NCBI GenBank assembly: GCA_964398915.1 | Contig: CAYNOR010000001.1 | Location: 248,001-312,000, forward strand | Direction: 5' to 3' | Source of the DNA: Tichowtungia sp964398915 | GTDB taxonomy: Bacteria; Verrucomicrobiota; Kiritimatiellia; Kiritimatiellales; Tichowtungiaceae | Length of the DNA stretch: 64,000 nucleotides | Shown here: piece by piece, positions 60,796 to 64,000 of the stretch | Layout: each line of letters starts with the position of its first letter | How positions within the stretch are numbered: position 1 is the first letter of the stretch | Notes under the pieces: model-generated | Databases searched by the model: none | Seen by the model: only the letters and a program-made list of their open reading frames with translations | What the model was told of the DNA's origin: nothing | Program-made: the position numbers and the translations under genes

Positions 60796-63700
60796 ACGCC
60801 GTTCCCGAGAAAAAAGCGGGGTCAATTGACACCAGTTCGTTAGCGATCATTTCCGCCTGTTTCAGTACCGTTTCCGTGGCCAGCAACTGCATGTCTGGCG
60901 GATAGCCGTATTGGCGAAGCAGGCGCTTAACGATGACCTTCAGCTTGGCTCGTACGTTTTCTTTAATCGTCCAGTCAATCGTGGCGTTCTCGCGGATTTT
61001 CTGAAACAGCACAACCGCAAGTTCACGCAAGGTTTCCTGCTTCATCAGCTCCCGAGCACTGTCATTGCTGGCTACCGCCGTATAGAAGGCGTATTCAAAA
61101 TCACTCAGTCCGAGCTGCTTCGCTTCGCTATCCGAAGCCACAATTTCCTTACTGATCCGGATGAGCTCTTCCATCACTTCGGCGGCAGTCAGAATCTTGT
61201 TGTGATACTTTTTAATGGCGGCTTCCAGCATCTCCATCAGCGACTTGCTTTGCACCAGATTCTTTTTAGCACGGGCCTTGAGCTCTTCATTGAGCAGTTT
61301 TTTCAGCACCTCAAGCGCAACATTCTTGTGCTGATACCCTATCAGTTCGGCCAGAAACTCTTCAGACAGAATCGATATGTCCGGCTTCTTAATGCCCGCC
61401 GCATCAAAGATATCAATCACCTTTTCTGACACCAAGGCCTGATCAATCACCTGACGGATGGTGGTTTCGATCTCTTCGTTACTGCGGCCTTCGCCGGTAC
61501 CGTCAAACTTAGCCAGTCGCGCCTTTACCGCCTGAAAGAATCCCACTTCGTCTTTTGCATCCATCGCCTGCTCATGGGGAATGGCAATGGCAAAGGCCAG
61601 AGAAAGCGCTGTCACTTCGTTGATATAGCGCTTCCGTCCGTCTTCCAGTCCTAAAACATGTTCTTCCGCCGCCAGAATTAGCGACAGTTTCCTGGCGGTA
61701 TCGGCCTCAAAATAGTCTTCGTAGGCGAAGCCGTGGTACATGGCAGAAACCACTTCAATTTTTTCCAACATCAAGGCCACGGCCTGATCCTGCGCCAACG
61801 TCGGATCGCCCTTGCCGCCCGCATCGGAATAAAACGACAACGCTTCTTTCAGGTCTGCGGCTATTCCCAAATAGTCCACCACCAAACCGCCGGGCTTATC
61901 CATGTGTACCCGGTTGACCCGTGCGATAGCCTGCATCAGATTGTGGCCCTTCATCGGCTTGTCGATGTAGAGCGTATGCAAACCCGGAACGTCAAAGCCG
62001 GTCAGCCACATATCGCGAACAATCACCAGCTTGAGCGGGTCATCATCGTTTTTCATCCGCTCAGCCAGCGTTTTGCGTTGTTCCTTGGAGGTGTGGTGCT
62101 TGGATAAAAGCGGCCCGTCGCTAGAGCTGGCCGTCATCACCACCTTGATTACGCCCTTAGTGAGATCGTCCGAATGCCACTCCGGCCTGAGCGCTGTGAT
62201 TTCTTTATAGAGTTCGGCAGCGATACGGCGCGACATACTCACGATCATACCCTTGCCGGCAAAAACCTCCTGCCGCGCCTCGAAATGGCTGATGATGTCT
62301 CTCGCAATACTTCGGGTGCGCTGTTCACTGCCGATCAGCGCCTCCATCCGCGTCCACTTGGCTTTGGCCTTCATTTCGGCTTCGCCGAAACCCTCAGCCC
62401 CAGCCCTTCTCCCAACGGGAGACGGGAAATCTTCTTCGTCCTCTCCCTCTGGGAGAGGCCCGGTGAGGGTTTCATCGAACGATGAAATAAGTTTTTTACC
62501 CTCATCACTCAGGCCCACCTTGGCCAAGCGGCTTTCGTAGAAAATCCGGACGGTCGCGCCGTCTTCCACCGCCTGGGCAATGTCGTAGATATCCACATAA
62601 TTGCCGAACACCGCCGGTGTGTTCACATCGGTCTTTTCAATCGGTGTGCCGGTAAAACCAAGATAGGTGGCATTTGGCAGCGCATCGCGCAGATACTTGG
62701 CAAACCCGTACACCACCTTTTTACCGATTACCACGCCACGGGAATCTTTTTCATCGATAGTCTTGGCGCCAAAGCCGTATTGGGTGCGGTGCGCTTCATC
62801 GGCAATCACCACGATATTGGAACGGGCGGAAAGCTCTTCATACACATTGCCTTCGTCCGGCTGGAACTTTTGAATCGTCGAAAAAACCACTCCGCCCGAA
62901 GCCACCTTCAGCAGCTCCTTCAAATGGTCGCGGTTTTCTGCCTGCACCGGATCCTGCCGCAGCAACTGCCGGGATGCGGCAAAGGTATCGAACAGCTGAT
63001 CGTCCAAATCGTTGCGGTCAGTAATCACCAGCACGGTCGGATTATCCAGCGCCAGCACGATCTTGCCGGTATAAAACACCATCGAAAGCGACTTACCCGA
63101 ACCCTGCGTATGCCAAACCACCCCGGCTTTTTTATCGCCCTTCGGCTGATCTGTCACCGCTGGCAGTCCGTAGCTCACCGGACTCTCCTGCACACACCAA
63201 TCCTCATTACGGTTTATAGCCCGCAAGGTGGAGCTCACCGCCGCATTGACGGCGTAATACTGGTGATAGGCCGCCAGCTTTTTGATGGTTGTCATGGTGG
63301 TCATACCATGGCAACCACCCTCTCTTCCGTCTCTCCCAGAGGGAGAGAAACTTGAGGCGACTCCGTCGCTACCTGCGGGAGAAAGGTTTTCGGTAATCGC
63401 TGTCAGAACTTTTTCGGGATCGTTAAGCAATTCTTCATTCCTGAATCGCAGAACTCTATTACCCAAACTGGTGAGATATTTATCCCGGATTCCGTCTTTT
63501 CTTTTTTGAGCATCCTCATCATGAACCCCGCCATCAAACTCGATAACCAGCCGTTCTGAATGGCAGTAGAAATCGACAATGTAATGCCCGATCTGATGCT
63601 GCCGTCTGAATTTTAAATCCAGCAACCGCTTGTTCCTGACCAGCTCCCAAAAGATATCCTCCGCCTCCGTCTGCTTTTCCCGCAACTCCCGCACCTTCTC

Positions 63701-64000
63701 AATCATCCCGGTAAAAGGTAATCCCCCGCGATAGTGATAAGACCCTCCCTTTATCCCTCCCAAAGGGAGGGAGGGTTGTGTTTGATCACCCTTCCGTTCA
63801 TAAAAACTTCCCTCCCTTTGGGAGGGATTGAGGGAGGGTTGTGTTTGAACGGCCTTTCGTTCAAACACAATAAAATGGCGCAACAGATCCAGTAGCGTCG
63901 CCTTGTTCAGCATCCCGTTAATCAGCGTTTCCAGCTGACTGACCAGCGGCGAGGCTTCGTCTTTACCGTCGGCGCTTTTCCAAGCCATGAACCGCTGAAA
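60767..64000 (-). CDS. hsdR: HsdR, type I restriction subunit, N-terminus beyond window, carrying an inserted DUF559 nuclease
   Basis: 1,078 codons visible; the frame is open at 64000 and the usual N-terminal nuclease domain is off the window. Motor domain motifs: Walker A HTQGSGKS (residues 293-300 of the visible M-start), DEAH box IADEAHRTQYGF, YLGFTGTPIEK, and ARVNRVHMDKPGGLVVDYLG. The C-terminal helical domain is present (WTIKENVRAKLKVIVKRLLRQYGYPPDM). Between RHFIVFE and TIKKLAAYHQYYAVNAAV, where the family is contiguous, ~190 residues are inserted (~63298-63860), including a complete DUF559 nuclease (FRRQHQIGHYIVDFYC, LVIEFDGGVH, YLTSLGNRVLRF). A further repeat-coded insertion lies at ~62376-62469. 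If the insertions are tolerated, the enzyme may still be active. Confidence 0.88.
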   Translation of the reverse strand, partial: FQRFMAWKSADGKDEASPLVSQLETLINGMLNKATLLDLLRHFIVFERKAVQTQPSLNPSQREGSFYERKGDQTQPSLPLGGIKGGSYHYRGGLPFTGMIEKVRELREKQTEAEDIFWELVRNKRLLDLKFRRQHQIGHYIVDFYCHSERLVIEFDGGVHDEDAQKRKDGIRDKYLTSLGNRVLRFRNEELLNDPEKVLTAITENLSPAGSDGVASSFSPSGRDGREGGCHGMTTMTTIKKLAAYHQYYAVNAAVSSTLRAINRNEDWCVQESPVSYGLPAVTDQPKGDKKAGVVWHTQGSGKSLSMVFYTGKIVLALDNPTVLVITDRNDLDDQLFDTFAASRQLLRQDPVQAENRDHLKELLKVASGGVVFSTIQKFQPDEGNVYEELSARSNIVVIADEAHRTQYGFGAKTIDEKDSRGVVIGKKVVYGFAKYLRDALPNATYLGFTGTPIEKTDVNTPAVFGNYVDIYDIAQAVEDGATVRIFYESRLAKVGLSDEGKKLISSFDETLTGPLPEGEDEEDFPSPVGRRAGAEGFGEAEMKAKAKWTRMEALIGSEQRTRSIARDIISHFEARQEVFAGKGMIVSMSRRIAAELYKEITALRPEWHSDDLTKGVIKVVMTASSSDGPLLSKHHTSKEQRKTLAERMKNDDDPLKLVIVRDMWLTGFDVPGLHTLYIDKPMKGHNLMQAIARVNRVHMDKPGGLVVDYLGIAADLKEALSFYSDAGGKGDPTLAQDQAVALMLEKIEVVSAMYHGFAYEDYFEADTARKLSLILAAEEHVLGLEDGRKRYINEVTALSLAFAIAIPHEQAMDAKDEVGFFQAVKARLAKFDGTGEGRSNEEIETTIRQVIDQALVSEKVIDIFDAAGIKKPDISILSEEFLAELIGYQHKNVALEVLKKLLNEELKARAKKNLVQSKSLMEMLEAAIKKYHNKILTAAEVMEELIRISKEIVASDSEAKQLGLSDFEYAFYTAVASNDSARELMKQETLRELAVVLFQKIRENATIDWTIKENVRAKLKVIVKRLLRQYGYPPDMQLLATETVLKQAEMIANELVSIDPAFFSGTAFRNRTNHPA
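62376..62469. repeat. Intragenic palindromic insertion in hsdR
   Basis: CTCTCCCTCTGGGAGAG and CCCTTCTCCCAACGGGAGA palindromes, translated in frame as LTGPLPEGEDEEDFPSPVGRR, replace a variable acidic linker of the motor domain. Related sequences flank the DUF559 cassette. Confidence 0.65.
63298..63860 (-). mobile_element. In-frame DUF559 nuclease cassette inserted in hsdR
   Basis: A ~560-bp insertion without stop codon. Upstream side (coding direction): two direct copies of a 'GAACGxAAGG..TCAAACACAACC' sequence (63816-63862 and 63760-63810) with CCTCCCTTTGGGAGG palindromes. Centre (about 63386-63706): an in-frame DUF559 domain of the Vsr/MutH-like PD-(D/E)XK group, which usually exists as a separate ~115-residue protein. 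Downstream side: CTCTCCCTCTGGGAGAG and CCTTTCTCCCGCAGG (63311-63390). The direct duplication on one side and palindromes on both suggest insertion or repeat-mediated capture. Confidence 0.65.

Noticed and set aside
63298..63860. Intein in hsdR
   Set aside because: The insert shows no N-terminal Cys/Ser splicing block and no C-terminal HN-C/S/T junction; the nuclease is DUF559-like, not LAGLIDADG.

Overview
The window looks like chromosome of a Gram-negative bacterium of the PVC superphylum, most probably Kiritimatiellota; this is an inference from gene content. The signs are a Kdo transferase (outer membrane), a PEP-CTERM protein made of T5SS/PEP-CTERM repeats, a PEP-CTERM-type CAAX protease homologue, an apparent RpiB-GlyA fusion, secreted beta-helix and metallopeptidase proteins, and many dispersed palindromic repeats. 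There is no rRNA, CRISPR array, prophage or intact insertion sequence. The only RNA genes found are tmRNA (28762-29118) and tRNA-His (55193-55270).

Layout. 1-8.1 kb: rpiB-glyA fusion (cut by the window edge), a low-molecular-weight phosphatase, the large PEP-CTERM repeat protein, Sua5, purE, an MNT/HEPN toxin-antitoxin pair and purD. 8.4-17.9 kb: tatB-tatC-tatA, an ECF sigma factor with a coupled membrane partner, pyruvate phosphate dikinase, a beta-helix protein, nadB and gapA. 18.1-28.6 kb: a site-2 protease homologue, small membrane proteins, Kdo transferase, xerC, an AT-richer accessory stretch, topA, dprA and mscS. 28.7-36.2 kb: tmRNA, a secreted metallopeptidase, panB, a YhcH-family protein, ydbH-ynbE-ydbL, a CAAX-type protease and TspO. 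36.3-46 kb: rlmN, a U32 peptidase, then an accessory operon of MarR regulator, methyltransferase and a PlsY/GNAT/aminotransferase triple fusion, followed by a PEP-synthase-like protein. 46.3-54 kb: gdhA divergent from an NrpR-like repressor, feoA-feoB, a URO-D-family protein and aroC. 54-64 kb: two paralogous TPR membrane proteins around tRNA-His, comEC and a third TPR protein, rmuC, and a type I restriction subunit (hsdR) that carries an in-frame DUF559 nuclease cassette.

The most interesting items are: (1) the DUF559 cassette inside hsdR, bounded by repeat-like sequence; (2) the 738-residue PlsY-GNAT-aminotransferase fusion, whose operon suggests an undescribed aminolipid or N-acyl product; (3) an NrpR-like regulator with TATACGGC palindromes between it and gdhA, pointing to archaeal-style nitrogen control in a bacterium; (4) a recurrent 19-bp element TTTTTCCRNNNNTTGGAAA just upstream of several unrelated genes, often as a pair; and (5) a family of membrane proteins sharing an N-terminal DIY motif. 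Coordinates, motifs and repeats were read by eye. Family assignments rest on recognised motifs, not on database searches.
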